Source of the DNA: Pontibacterium sp964228735
Lineage (GTDB): Bacteria; Pseudomonadota; Gammaproteobacteria; Pseudomonadales; Balneatricaceae
Reading direction: 5' to 3'
NCBI RefSeq assembly: GCF_964228735.1
Contig: NZ_CAXRBQ010000086.1
Span: forward strand, 123,713-187,712
Length of the DNA: 64,000 nucleotides
The translations under genes were made by a program, and so were the position numbers. The notes under the pieces are model-generated. The model did no database searches and was not told the origin of the DNA. It worked only from the letters and a program-made list of their open reading frames with translations. Of this stretch, positions 26,485 through 35,492 are shown one piece after another; position 1 is the first letter of the stretch; each line of letters opens with the position of its first letter.

Positions 26485-27564
26485 TCAGTCTGCTTCACGG
26501 GCCAAAATAGCCACACCCTGACGGTAGCCCAGGCCGCCGTTGCCATGCACCGCACCCAGGTTGATATCACTGCTCGTCAGTTTCTGGTACATGCAGATCA
26601 GGCCGTTGAGTGCCGGGTTGTTCCAAGGCGCACGTGCCAGATTCATGCCCCCAGTGACGGTGATCTCATACTCCTTCAGAAAGGCTGGAATACGCTCGAT
26701 ACGATCAACCAGGCCTGTTTTCAGCAGGAATGCCATCGGTACCACCGGATAGCAGGTATAGGTATCCAGCAACGCCTCGCCGTGCATAAAAGCATCGCGG
26801 AAATCAAAATCCGCCTGTGTACAGGCCTGCTGATACGCGGATTCCATGTGGTCGTAGCGTACGATGGTTTCGATCGCCTCTTTACCATCAACCGGCAAAC
26901 GGCCCAGTCCCACTCCTTTCACCGCCACACGGGCCTGCTGAGGAATCTCCAGAGCGGCAGTGGTTTCTGCATTACACACCAGAACCGCGCCTGTGAAGTC
27001 GACCAGCGGGTTGGCACAGTCGACGCCGCGGAACAGCGGAGTGATGCGTTCAAACCATCGGACGTCCGGTGTTGCCTGGCTGGCGTCTACCACTACGTTG
27101 TTGGCCTCCAGATTCTTCAGGTAGGTGCGCTGGTAGTTTTCAAACAGCGCTTCGGCGGTGGCGTAGAAGGTATCGGCATCGATCTGCTGGTGTTGGATAA
27201 ACTGTTGGGCAACATCGTCATAGGCTTGGGTAAGCGGGTAGTCGTCACCGTACACGGCCATCAGTTGCAGGCGTTCGTCACGGGGATAGCCGGACTTGAT
27301 CAGGTCTTCGCCACGGATCACAACGGCGGGAGTACCTTCTGAAATCAGCTTGCGCGCACGCTCAAGTGCCTCAATCGGGCCGCAGCCGCTGCGGAAAAAG
27401 TCTGGCTGTTCGGGGGCGTTCCAGTCGCTGTTCAGCGGCTCTATATTGAGTGTGTGCAGAGGAATGCCCAGCGCGTTGAGCTGTTGGATACGGTCTTCAA
27501 CAGACGCCATTGACCCTTCGCCGTCTGCGATCTTTGCTGCTGCAACCAGGTATGCCTGCGACAT
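26485..27564 (-). CDS. Thiolase-fold protein of divergent type
   Basis: 359 residues. SGCGPIEALERARKLISEG (Cys61) matches the segment around the active-site Cys of thiolases (C-SG-Q-A), but about 30 residues earlier than usual. The C-terminal AVHGNGGLGYRQGVAIL matches the terminal CxGGGQG segment, with His-Gly-Asn in place of the usual Cys. GGMNLARAPWNNPALNGL resembles the GGALALGHPxGATG block but lacks the second active-site His. The protein may have lost thiolase activity or use a different substrate. It is a single gene, convergent with the deacylase gene with no gap. Confidence 0.7.
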   Translation of the reverse strand: MSQAYLVAAAKIADGEGSMASVEDRIQQLNALGIPLHTLNIEPLNSDWNAPEQPDFFRSGCGPIEALERARKLISEGTPAVVIRGEDLIKSGYPRDERLQLMAVYGDDYPLTQAYDDVAQQFIQHQQIDADTFYATAEALFENYQRTYLKNLEANNVVVDASQATPDVRWFERITPLFRGVDCANPLVDFTGAVLVCNAETTAALEIPQQARVAVKGVGLGRLPVDGKEAIETIVRYDHMESAYQQACTQADFDFRDAFMHGEALLDTYTCYPVVPMAFLLKTGLVDRIERIPAFLKEYEITVTGGMNLARAPWNNPALNGLICMYQKLTSSDINLGAVHGNGGLGYRQGVAILAREAD

Positions 27565-27802
27565 GTGCTGCTCCCCAAAAGATAAGTGAATGACGCAGTT
27601 TATCAGGGATAGTACTTATTATTAAAGGGTGTGGTGTTTGTTTTTTGAACGATTGTTTCTTTGGTGCTGTGTTATGTGCTTGTGGGGGCCGTCGTTTGAG
27701 ATTAAAGCCTGCTAGGCTTAATCAATAGTAAACGGGGAAACAGGGAATATACCTTGGACCTGTACGGCAGGGTGTATTCGTTGGGTTCCCAAGGGGGATC
27801 TT

Positions 27803-28468
27803 ATGACCGACCGTCAGCAGATGCTGCAGGATATCGCCCGGCTTGCCCGCCTGACCGCAGCAGAAACAGGGCGGGGACGTTTTACCGAAAAAGTAATGGC
27901 CGCCGTGCGTTCCGTTAATCGTGCACTGTTTGTACCTGATGGGGTTGCGATTGAGGCGTACGAGAACATACCCCTGCCCATTGGCTACGAACAGACCATC
28001 TCTCAACCCTATATTGTTGCCCTGATGACAGACCTGCTGGATACAGACAGGGATCAGATCTGTCTGGAGGTCGGTACGGGCTCAGGATATCAGGCGGCGG
28101 TGTTATCGCAGCTGGTTGGGAAGGTGTACAGCATTGAGATCATAGCGCCTTTGTATCGAGAGGCTTCGGAGCGGTTACGGCGCCTGCACTATGACAATGT
28201 GGAGGTAATGTTGGGCAACGGTTACCAGGGCTATCCCGATGCAGCACCGTTCGACAGGATCATGGTCACAGCCGCGGCTGAAGAGGTGCCTCCCGCGCTG
28301 TTAGAGCAGCTAAAGCCGGGTGGACGGATGGTTATCCCTGTGGGGCCTGAATACGGTGGTCAGATCCTTTATCAGGTTGATAAGGACGATACCGGAACGA
28401 TCGAATCCTCCCCCGTACTGGATGTGCGCTTTGTGCCGCTGATCCAGGGGAGTGGCCTGTCAATGTGA
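27803..28468 (+). CDS. pcm: Protein-L-isoaspartate O-methyltransferase
   Basis: 221 residues, close to family length. Repairs damaged isoaspartyl residues using S-adenosylmethionine. N-terminal LPIGYEQTISQPYIVALMTDLL aligns with the family LPIGQGQTISQPYMVA motif; the Gly-Gln before QTIS is Tyr-Glu here. The SAM-binding motif I is CLEVGTGSGYQAAVL, followed by VYSIEI and FDRIMVTAAAEEVPPALLEQL. ATG at 27803 has AAGGGGGA upstream. No surE or nlpD neighbour is present, which is unusual for gammaproteobacterial pcm. Confidence 0.88.
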   Translation: MTDRQQMLQDIARLARLTAAETGRGRFTEKVMAAVRSVNRALFVPDGVAIEAYENIPLPIGYEQTISQPYIVALMTDLLDTDRDQICLEVGTGSGYQAAVLSQLVGKVYSIEIIAPLYREASERLRRLHYDNVEVMLGNGYQGYPDAAPFDRIMVTAAAEEVPPALLEQLKPGGRMVIPVGPEYGGQILYQVDKDDTGTIESSPVLDVRFVPLIQGSGLSM

Positions 28469-28472
28469 TGGC

Positions 28473-28805
28473 TTAGGACGTGATCTCTTTGGCCAGTTGT
28501 TCCATCGCCAGCATCAGGGCTTTTTGTGATGCGGGGGAAAGTTGGTTGAAAGCGGAGAGCATACGACGCTGCTCTTTGGTCAGCTCCTCGCTCGGCTCGG
28601 CACTGCCGTTGACGTAGTAATCGATTGAGATGTTGTAGAGTTTACAGACACGCGACACATCGTTCAGGGTTGCCGGTTCGGCACCCTGATTACTTTCCCA
28701 GCCTTTAATCGTAGATACTGCCTTGGCAAGACGTTTTGCCGCCTCTACCTGGGTCATATTTACGCGCGTCCGTGCCTGCTTCAGTCTTTCTGCACGCGTT
28801 GTCAC
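28473..28805 (-). CDS. XRE-family helix-turn-helix regulator
   Basis: 110 residues. The HTH_3 domain is at residues about 8-65: LKQARTRVNMTQVEAAKRLAKAVSTIKGWE and LNDVSRVCKLYNISIDYYVNG. A helical tail (LTKEQRRMLSAFNQLSPASQKALMLAMEQL) could mediate dimerisation. The start is GTG at 28805 without a clear ribosome site. The target genes are unknown; it is convergent with pcm. The 260 bp upstream to the sugar transferase hold no gene I can support. Confidence 0.82.
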   Translation of the reverse strand: MTTRAERLKQARTRVNMTQVEAAKRLAKAVSTIKGWESNQGAEPATLNDVSRVCKLYNISIDYYVNGSAEPSEELTKEQRRMLSAFNQLSPASQKALMLAMEQLAKEITS

Positions 28806-29064
28806 GGAGGCGATTCTCGCTCAGGTCAGATAGCTTGTCACCAAAGGTACATGGAGAACATCCCTTGCCGGAAGCCGGGGCATGTTCTGCTTGGACCTTC
28901 AGTTACTTAAATTGGTAGCGGCAGTATAGTTGGCCCGCTCCCGTATTTCCTGAGGATGAGGAATTGGGAGCTGGAATAGGAGTAGCACAAGGAGTCCAAT
29001 TGCAAGGGACTGCACCTATAATCACCCAATTCAGGTGAAGACAGGGTTATTGAAAAGAAATTCT

Positions 29065-29727
29065 CTACTTAGCGCCCCGGTTGGTTAATACCGCTGGGAC
29101 AGTCAGCAGAATGATCTTCACATCCAGCCAGAACGACAGGTTGCGGATGTATTGAATATCCAGCCTGATCCACTCGTCAAAACCGATGTTGTCGCGGTCT
29201 GCAATCTGCCACAGGCAGGTAATTCCCGGTTTTACCTCCCGGCGCATAACGTGCCACTGTCCCATCTGCTTGTCTTCGCTGACCGGCAGCGGACGGGGAC
29301 CAACAATGCTCATATCCCCTTTCAGTACGTTGAACAACTGAGGCAGCTCGTCGATACTCCATTTGCGGATAAAGCGGCCAATCGGCGTGATGCGCGGGTC
29401 ATCAGTCATCTTAAAGGCCGGACCGTCACGCTCGTTCTGTTCCATCAGCTTGGCTTTCAGTTCTTCGGCGTTGGTCACCATGGAGCGGAACTTGTACATG
29501 CCAAAGGGAACACCGCCACGCCCCGTGCGTGGCTGTACAAAAAATGCCGGACCCGGATCGGTGATCTTGATGATCAGGTAAACCACCAGTAGTAGCGGGG
29601 AGAGCAGGAGCAGGGCACAGGAGGCACCCGCCTTGTCCATCGCCGTTTTCCACCACGGAACATCCTTGATAAACAGGTGCTGGGCATTGCTGCTGAGCTG
29701 TGCCCAGTCGTCCAGAGGCTTATTCAT
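29065..29727 (-). CDS. Sugar-phosphate undecaprenyl transferase (initiating glycosyltransferase)
   Basis: 220 residues. Bacterial sugar transferase family: one membrane helix near residues 30-55 (ASCALLLLSPLLLVVYLIIKI). Then PGPAFFVQPRTGRGGVPFGMYKFRSM, and DELPQLFNVLKGDMSIVGPRP with the Asp-Glu of the catalytic site. Such enzymes start a surface polysaccharide by moving a hexose-1-phosphate to undecaprenyl phosphate. Only the catalytic half is present (no long N-terminal membrane domain). ATG at 29727 follows AAGGAAG. No other glycosyltransferase gene adjoins it. Confidence 0.88.
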   Translation of the reverse strand: MNKPLDDWAQLSSNAQHLFIKDVPWWKTAMDKAGASCALLLLSPLLLVVYLIIKITDPGPAFFVQPRTGRGGVPFGMYKFRSMVTNAEELKAKLMEQNERDGPAFKMTDDPRITPIGRFIRKWSIDELPQLFNVLKGDMSIVGPRPLPVSEDKQMGQWHVMRREVKPGITCLWQIADRDNIGFDEWIRLDIQYIRNLSFWLDVKIILLTVPAVLTNRGAK

Positions 29728-29766
29728 GACAGATGGCTTCCTTTAACTTCAATCTCAAGGATTCGT

Positions 29767-30585
29767 TCACTGGCTATTAGGAACCGGAGTCCAACTATCA
29801 GCCGTGTTCGCCGTGGCATTGAATTGCTTCATCTGGTTGATTGTCTTCAGGCTCTGTGGATTGTCGAACTGCACTGCCACACCTTTTGCGTCCGAACGGA
29901 CCACATGCCCGACCGCCTTTAGGGCGATATCTTTCCCGCTTTCATCCAGAGGCTTCAATTCATCTATCGGCAGGTGGACCTCAAGCTCAAGCTGGGTGCC
30001 CGCTGGCAAGTTTGTCGACGTCATCAGAAACGCACCACTGGCGGAGATGTCACGGGTTACTGCGGATGCAGTGCCAATTTCGCCGAGAGAGCCCGATTCG
30101 ACAGGGCTGATCGTTGCAACCAGGTTGAGGTTCAAACGCTCCTGGTTGCGTCGATTATCGTTACTCTCATTGCGTTGTTCTGTATCCGGATACACCATGA
30201 TCTGCACGTCATCAAGCAGTTCAGGCGTAGCCAGATTTTCCCGGATGCGTGACAGCATCTGTTTGGCACCGTCTTCCGGGGTATTAAACAGGTAAAGGCC
30301 CAAGGTGCCGGGCGCAAACCAGCCTAACTCGTCTATCAGGCGGGTTTGATTATGGATACTGGATACGATCTTTCGGAGTTCTGCTGGAGATCTTTGTCCC
30401 TCTGGCAGTGGAATGATCACCAGGCTGAATGGATTGCCTAAGCGATCAGCACGAAAGCGTTCTTTATCCAGTAGTTGATAAAACTCTACGGTAGGCAATA
30501 GATGGCCGTCGTCCGGATGGTGAAGTTCCGGTTTCTGGATAAAAAACTGTTTTAAGAATCTCAGCAGTTTTTTGTTTGGCTTCAT
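29767..30585 (-). CDS. PilZ-domain protein with degenerate GGDEF-like N-terminal domain
   Basis: 272 residues. The N-terminal region (about 25-130; LDKERFRADRLGNPFSLVII) looks like a diguanylate-cyclase fold without a GGDEF signature. The C-terminal PilZ domain (about 140-255) has the RxxxR motif (RNQER) and DISASG for the D/NxSxxG motif, so cyclic di-GMP binding is likely. It lies upstream of the sugar transferase gene on the same strand (39 bp), suggesting c-di-GMP control of surface glycan synthesis. ATG at 30585; ribosome site weak. Confidence 0.83.
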   Translation of the reverse strand: MKPNKKLLRFLKQFFIQKPELHHPDDGHLLPTVEFYQLLDKERFRADRLGNPFSLVIIPLPEGQRSPAELRKIVSSIHNQTRLIDELGWFAPGTLGLYLFNTPEDGAKQMLSRIRENLATPELLDDVQIMVYPDTEQRNESNDNRRNQERLNLNLVATISPVESGSLGEIGTASAVTRDISASGAFLMTSTNLPAGTQLELEVHLPIDELKPLDESGKDIALKAVGHVVRSDAKGVAVQFDNPQSLKTINQMKQFNATANTADSWTPVPNSQ

Positions 30586-30986
30586 AGCAGCGGTATCCTG
30601 AGACGTATGGCGGTTAGTCCGGTGTACGCAACACTATCGAAGGTCTGACGTCCGGTGTTGGACCTGTTAGAACGCTCAGCATACCGTGACCGGTATACAA
30701 AGAACAGATCTATCACTCAATAATTGTTGTTTTAATGCTCACTAGTGACCTATGAGCAACCGGTGGTTCAGTACCATTAATTATAGGCTTCTGGAGCGAT
30801 TGCCCCGATATTGAAAAATGTGGTCTTGCGTTTGAAAAACAGCCTTGCCGAGGTATGTGAATATCCCTCAGCGAGCTGTGGGAAACCGTTGCCTGGCGTG
30901 TACAAGGACGTGGCTGAGTAAAACTTCGTCAGAAATCGCCACCCCCGATGATATCAGGGGTAGCGGAAGATACGCGGAGCTTGTGC

Positions 30987-31021
30987 ACGGAGTTATCCAC
31001 AGATGTTGGGGGTAACTCCGT
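30987..31021 (-). terminator. Inverted repeat after luxS
   Basis: A perfect 9-bp inverted repeat ACGGAGTTA/TAACTCCGT with a 17-nt loop, directly after the luxS stop (minus strand). No T-run follows, so it is an mRNA-end hairpin or a weak terminator. A DnaA-like box TTATCCACA (30993-31001) overlaps it. The remaining 30586-30986 hold no gene I can support; they carry the 5' region of the PilZ gene. Confidence 0.4.
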
Positions 31022-31029
31022 TAGCCTGA

Positions 31030-31542
31030 TTAGCTGTGTTCTTCGAGGAACTTAGGATCCAGCTTCAGCTCGTCGTTGGAGTTCACTGCAACGCCGCGAG
31101 ATTTGATATCGGTAGCGATTGCCTGTGCCTCTTCCAGGGAGTGCATCGCATAGGTACCGCACTGGTATTCATTCAGCTCAGGGATATCGTTCTGGTTCTG
31201 AACACCCAGCACGTCTTCCATCGCCGCCAGCCAGGCTGCAGCAACCTTCTGCTCTTCAGGCTGACCGATCAGGCTCATGTAGAAGCCGGTGCGGCAACCC
31301 ATTGGTGAGATGTCGATGATCTCTACGTTCGGACCGTTCAGGTGGTCGCGCATGAAACCGGCAAACAGGTGCTCCAGGGTATGGATGCCACGTTCAGTCA
31401 GAATCTCTTCGTTTGGACGACAGAAACGCAGGTCAAACACAGTAATAGTGTCACCGCCAGGGGTGGTCATGGTTTTAGCAACACGCACGGCCGGTGCGTT
31501 CATGCGGGTGTGATCAACCGTAAAGCTGTCAAGCAGTGGCAT
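31030..31542 (-). CDS. luxS: S-ribosylhomocysteine lyase LuxS (AI-2 synthase)
   Basis: 170 residues. Cleaves S-ribosylhomocysteine to homocysteine and DPD, the precursor of autoinducer 2, as part of the activated methyl cycle. The metal motif HTLEH lies in RGIHTLEHLFAGFMRDHL, the catalytic Cys in ISPMGCRTGFYMSLIG, and a third metal-ligand region in YQCGTYAMHS. ATG at 31542 (MPLLDSFTVDHTRM) is the family start and has AGAGAG upstream; the frame extends to 31581 but those residues are foreign to the family. Confidence 0.95.
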   Translation of the reverse strand: MPLLDSFTVDHTRMNAPAVRVAKTMTTPGGDTITVFDLRFCRPNEEILTERGIHTLEHLFAGFMRDHLNGPNVEIIDISPMGCRTGFYMSLIGQPEEQKVAAAWLAAMEDVLGVQNQNDIPELNEYQCGTYAMHSLEEAQAIATDIKSRGVAVNSNDELKLDPKFLEEHS

Positions 31543-31894
31543 ATCAGAACTCTCTTTGAAATAGGTGATTTCTGGGATCATAAGTCATGAGTTAATCGCC
31601 TGACTCAGATCTGAGAAGAGCGATGTGGGACTAACTGTCCCCGCATGGCTCGGTTTTTCCCCCTATTTTACGCCAATTCCCCGGATGTGCGTAACCACTC
31701 GCCGTGGACAGAGGGGCAATATCTGTTAGTCTGGTGTCCTCATGCGGTGATGATGGCCGATCGGAGAATCTTGAGTACTTTCCCAATCAAAGTCAGGGAA
31801 ACGAGATAAATATACCGTTTAGGGCGAAGAGACAGTTTAAAATAACTGGCTGTAGTGGTATTCATCGAGATGGATTTCGGGTTTTGGGTTGTAT

Positions 31895-34561
31895 ATGAAT
31901 AGAAAAGGCATTTTATTTGCGCTCACGGTCGTAGGTGCCTTCGCTACCATTATCAGTATCTATCTCCACTACCATTACTCCACGTTGCTGCTGGAAGATC
32001 AGGCCGAGCGTAAGGAAGGTCAGCGGGATGCGCAGGTCGTCGCCAGTAAGCTGGATGTGTTTCTTGAAAACCAGCAACGCTTGGTAAACACCGTTGCGGG
32101 CCTGCCTAATCTTCAGCAATACATGCGAGAGCCCTCCCGTGAACTAGAGACAGAGGGGCGCCACCTGTTGGATCTGGTGTGCCGTACCCAGCAAGCCTCT
32201 ATCTGTTATGCCCTGGATCCTGAGGGTACCGTTGTTATTCACAACTCCGAAATCGGCCCTATTCCGCTCAAAGGCAAAAACTACGCTTTCCGCCCGTACT
32301 TTCAGAATGCCCTCATCCGCAACAGAGAGATCTACGCCGCATACGGCGTAACCACCCGCAAACGTGGCGTCTACTTCAGCCGCTTGATGGCGGAGGATCC
32401 GGATGAAGCGCTGGGCGTGATGGTGATCAAGCTGTCCGCCGATCGGATCGATGAAGAACTCAGGAAAGAGCAGCGCAACTTGATGCTGGTGGACTCTCGA
32501 GGGGTGGTGTTTGCGGCAACCAACAGTGACTGGATTCTCAAAAGCCTCTGGCCCCTGACCGAGTCACAACAGAAACAGATTCTATCAACCCGACAGTTTG
32601 GTGATACCCGCATCGAAAGCCTGGGTTTTGAAAAGGTGGACGATGAAGGCCGGGTGAAGATTGCAGATCGACACTTTGTACTCGAAAAAGCACCGCTAGA
32701 TCATCTGAATGGCTGGCAGGTGTTTTATCTGCGTGAAGGTGAACCCGTCGCGCAGTATGCGTTGATCAAGCAGTACAGTGGGATTCTGGGGCCGGTGTCT
32801 CTGCTCTTAACCGTGCTCCTTCTGACGCAATATCTGCGCGTACGCCGTCGCCTGAAGCGGGAAGCGGACGATGAACGCAAGCGGGTTAAAACCGAAGCAC
32901 GCCTGTACCAGCTGGGGGATATCTCAAACGAAGGCATTCTGATCCACAGTCGCGGCAAAATTGTGGATATCAATGCGGTGGTCGAGCGTATGTTTGGTTA
33001 CAGCCGGGCAGAGCTGGCCAATATGGAAGTCTGGGACCTGCTGGCGCCTGAAAGTATTGCCGTGGGTTTCCACAATGTGCATACCGGCTTGGAACTGCCT
33101 TACGAGGTGCAGGCGCTGCGCAAGGATGGACGTGAGTTCCCGATGGAGGTGTTCGCCAAGAACAGCGAGCTGGAAGGTGAACCGGTAAGGGTAGCCTGCT
33201 TGCGTGACATCACCGAGTTCAAGCAGCAGGAAGCGACCATTCGCTATCAGGCGCAGTTTGACCTGCTGACCGACCTGCCGAACAAGCAACTGCTGACCGA
33301 ACGTCTGAAGCGGGCTATCGAACATGCCGCGGAAAATGTCACCCAGGTCGCGGTTCTCTATATCGACCTGGATGACTTCAAGAAGATCAATGACGGTATG
33401 GGACATGACGCCGGTGATCAGTTGCTGATAGCAGTGGCGCAGCGTCTGCTGTCGGTGACCCGGATCGGCGATACGCTGGCACGTTACGGGGCTGATGAAT
33501 TTGTGATGCTGCTGGACGAGGTTGAATCCGAGACCGATGTGACCCGTCTGGCGCAGCAGGTGTTGCAGGAGCTGGAGCACGAGTTTGAGATTGAGGAGCA
33601 CCGCTTCTATATCTCCGGTTCGATTGGTATCTCGATCTTCCCAGCAGACGGCACTGATGAAGTGAGTCTCCTGCAACACGCAGATATCGCCATGCACCGC
33701 TGCAAGGTGGAGAACAGCGGCAACAGTTACGGTTTCTACCAGTCCAGCATGAACGAAGATGTGGCCGGGCGGGTGGAAATGGAGCGTTGCCTGCGCTCCG
33801 CCATGCACAAACACGAACTCTATCTCAACTACCAACCGATCTTTGGTGCCGATGACCGTCGCCCGCTGGGGGCTGAAGTACTGGTGCGTTGGCGTAGCCA
33901 AGAGCTCGGATTTGTTGGTCCTGATAGCTTTATCCCGCTGGCAGAGCAAACTGGCCTGATTGTTGAGATCGGCCACTGGATACTGAAAACCGCCTGTGAA
34001 CAAGGGCGCAAGTGGCTGGACAGCGGGCTGAATGATTTCTACCTGGCAGTCAATATCTCACCCCGACAGTTACGCCATCAAGATTTCCCGCTGCTGCTGA
34101 AATCCGTGCTGGATGAAACCGGGTTTCCACCGCAGGCACTGGTGCTGGAACTGACCGAAGGGCTGCTGGTGAAGAAAGACTCCGGTACGGCACAGGTATT
34201 AAATGACCTGAAGGCGTTGGGTGTCATGCTATCGATGGACGACTTCGGTACCGGATACTCCTCGCTGGCCTACCTGAAAATGTTCCCGTTTGATGTCATC
34301 AAGATCGACCGCAGCTTCGTGCGTGATCTGGCGGTAGATACCAGCGATCAGCAGCTTATCGTGGCGGCAATTGAGATGGCCAAGGCGCTGGGCCTGAAGG
34401 TGGTGGCGGAAGGTGTTGAGACTGCCCAGCAACTGCACTTCCTGCGTGATGCAGGGTGTTATTCCGTACAGGGTTACTACCTGAGTAAACCGATCGACCC
34501 GATTCTGTTTGAAGAGAGGATCATTGCACCGGAACAGGACAGCACGTTAGCGTTGCTCTAA
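31895..34561 (+). CDS. Cache-PAS-GGDEF-EAL cyclic di-GMP turnover protein
   Basis: 888 residues. Membrane helix at about 4-26, periplasmic dCache-like sensor at about 30-285, second helix at about 290-315, PAS at about 335-445, GGDEF at about 460-620 and EAL at about 635-880. The GGDEF signature is GADEF at 532-536, a variant of uncertain activity. The EAL site reads EVL at 661-663, and downstream LDDFGTGYSSL-type (MDDFGTGYSSL) and VIKIDRSFV motifs are intact, so phosphodiesterase activity is likely. ATG at 31895 has only a weak ribosome site. The ligand is unknown. The 350 bp upstream to luxS hold promoters only. Confidence 0.9.
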   Translation: MNRKGILFALTVVGAFATIISIYLHYHYSTLLLEDQAERKEGQRDAQVVASKLDVFLENQQRLVNTVAGLPNLQQYMREPSRELETEGRHLLDLVCRTQQASICYALDPEGTVVIHNSEIGPIPLKGKNYAFRPYFQNALIRNREIYAAYGVTTRKRGVYFSRLMAEDPDEALGVMVIKLSADRIDEELRKEQRNLMLVDSRGVVFAATNSDWILKSLWPLTESQQKQILSTRQFGDTRIESLGFEKVDDEGRVKIADRHFVLEKAPLDHLNGWQVFYLREGEPVAQYALIKQYSGILGPVSLLLTVLLLTQYLRVRRRLKREADDERKRVKTEARLYQLGDISNEGILIHSRGKIVDINAVVERMFGYSRAELANMEVWDLLAPESIAVGFHNVHTGLELPYEVQALRKDGREFPMEVFAKNSELEGEPVRVACLRDITEFKQQEATIRYQAQFDLLTDLPNKQLLTERLKRAIEHAAENVTQVAVLYIDLDDFKKINDGMGHDAGDQLLIAVAQRLLSVTRIGDTLARYGADEFVMLLDEVESETDVTRLAQQVLQELEHEFEIEEHRFYISGSIGISIFPADGTDEVSLLQHADIAMHRCKVENSGNSYGFYQSSMNEDVAGRVEMERCLRSAMHKHELYLNYQPIFGADDRRPLGAEVLVRWRSQELGFVGPDSFIPLAEQTGLIVEIGHWILKTACEQGRKWLDSGLNDFYLAVNISPRQLRHQDFPLLLKSVLDETGFPPQALVLELTEGLLVKKDSGTAQVLNDLKALGVMLSMDDFGTGYSSLAYLKMFPFDVIKIDRSFVRDLAVDTSDQQLIVAAIEMAKALGLKVVAEGVETAQQLHFLRDAGCYSVQGYYLSKPIDPILFEERIIAPEQDSTLALL

Positions 34562-34570
34562 CGGACAAAA

Positions 34571-34601
34571 CCTGCCGAGTTACGTACATCAAACCGGCAG
34601 G
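34571..34601 (+). terminator. Hairpin after the GGDEF-EAL gene
   Basis: CCTGCCG/CGGCAGG inverted repeat with a 17-nt loop, 10 nt after the stop codon at 34561. The following TCTGACTTG is not a clear T-run, so this is a weak or Rho-assisted end. Confidence 0.4.
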
Positions 34602-34621
34602 TCTGACTTGGGGGCCTGTAC

Positions 34622-35152
34622 TTACTTTGTCCGGTATCCCGTCCACATGATACGTGCCAGATTGTGGGGGCCTTTGCGGCTAAACCACACGATCGCAGCA
34701 ACATGCAGACAGACCAATCCCATCACCACGCTGGCCGCACCTTCATGGAGTTCTTCAATTAACTCCTCACCCCAGAACATATCCGTGGTGCTCAGCCACC
34801 CGGTGATGCCGGTTACAAGCATGCCTGCCATTAGGGCCAGAATCATCAGCCCCCCCACCGGATTATGCCGATCTGGAGATGGGGTTTGACCGTGTAGATG
34901 CTCGCGCAGATGGGCTTTTATCCGGGCGGGTGTTGGCCAGAAGTCACTGAAACGCGCATTCAGTGGACCGATAAATCCCCAGACGATGCGGATGGCGATT
35001 AGCGCCAGGGCGTAGTATCCAACCCATTCATGAAGGTTTTCTCCCTCTTCCAGAACGGTGTAGTTCAACAAAAAGCTGGCGGCCAGGGACCAATGAAAGA
35101 TGCGGATGAACGGATCCCATACTTTGACTTTGTTGGATGGCTGAGCACACAT
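34622..35152 (-). CDS. Cytochrome b561 family protein
   Basis: 176 residues, four transmembrane helices with paired His for two b-type haems. The first His is in FIRIFHWSLAASFLLNY, others in LHEWVGYYALALIAIR, EELHEGAASVVM and GLVCLHVAAIVWFSRKG. Carries electrons across or within the inner membrane, often to periplasmic acceptors. ATG at 35152 follows AAGGTG, 3 nt after the stop of the PepSY gene. Together they are probably one operon controlled by the two-component system next to them. Confidence 0.88.
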   Translation of the reverse strand: MCAQPSNKVKVWDPFIRIFHWSLAASFLLNYTVLEEGENLHEWVGYYALALIAIRIVWGFIGPLNARFSDFWPTPARIKAHLREHLHGQTPSPDRHNPVGGLMILALMAGMLVTGITGWLSTTDMFWGEELIEELHEGAASVVMGLVCLHVAAIVWFSRKGPHNLARIMWTGYRTK

Positions 35153-35154
35153 GG

Positions 35155-35424
35155 TTATTTCACCTTGGTTTTGACGATGTCACCGGATACCGGGTGGAAA
35201 TACACCTCGACTTTGTTTTCAGCCTTGTCCCAGCCATAGATCTCGTAGCAACCACCGCTGGTTACCTTAAACTTTTTGATTTTGTAACCCTGATCCTTAA
35301 TCAGCTGCTGCATCTGGTCAGCTGGAATCCAAACCTCCTGGTTGCCGTCGGTGCAGTGTGGGCCAGCTTGTGCCTGTGTAGCGGCCAGCATAAGAACGGT
35401 TGCGCTTGTGAGCAGTGCTTTCAT
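35155..35424 (-). CDS. PepSY-domain periplasmic protein
   Basis: 89 residues. Signal peptide (KALLTSATVLMLAATQAQA), then a short PepSY-like domain with VWIPADQMQQLIKDQGYKIKKFKVTSGGCYEIYGWDKAENKVEVYFHPVSGDIVKT. Two Cys (HCTDG, GGCYE) could form a disulfide. ATG at 35424 is chosen over TTG/GTG starts up to 35469 because the signal peptide begins there and AGGTTC is upstream. Proteins like this sit beside QseBC/PmrAB-type systems and cytochrome b561 in many Gammaproteobacteria; the precise role is unknown. Confidence 0.85.
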   Translation of the reverse strand: MKALLTSATVLMLAATQAQAGPHCTDGNQEVWIPADQMQQLIKDQGYKIKKFKVTSGGCYEIYGWDKAENKVEVYFHPVSGDIVKTKVK

Positions 35425-35475
35425 TGGGAAGAACCTCAATCTGTTGTGTGTTTGAGGATATCTTCGCAAGTGAAA

Positions 35476-35492
35476 CTTAAGTCAGCCTTAAG
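35476..35492 (-). promoter_or_regulatory. PmrA/QseB-type direct repeat upstream of pepSY-cytochrome b561
   Basis: CTTAAG-TCAGC-CTTAAG: two identical half sites separated by 5 nt, which is exactly the spacing of PmrA/QseB (BasR) boxes. It overlaps the 3' end of the histidine kinase gene and lies 52 nt before the PepSY start codon. A -10-like GATAT follows about 12 nt toward the gene. Binding is inference. Confidence 0.55.

Noticed and set aside
30993..31001. DnaA-box-like TTATCCACA after luxS
   Set aside because: Single copy with no cluster, no AT-rich unwinding region and no dnaA or gyrB neighbour, so not an origin.
31579..31597. CATAAGTCATGAGTTAATC near luxS, nearly repeated at about 62439-62457
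   Set aside because: An 18-of-19 match between two sites in 64 kb can occur by chance; no other shared context.
32924..34003. 359-codon minus-strand frame within the GGDEF-EAL gene
   Set aside because: Shadow of a clear multi-domain gene.
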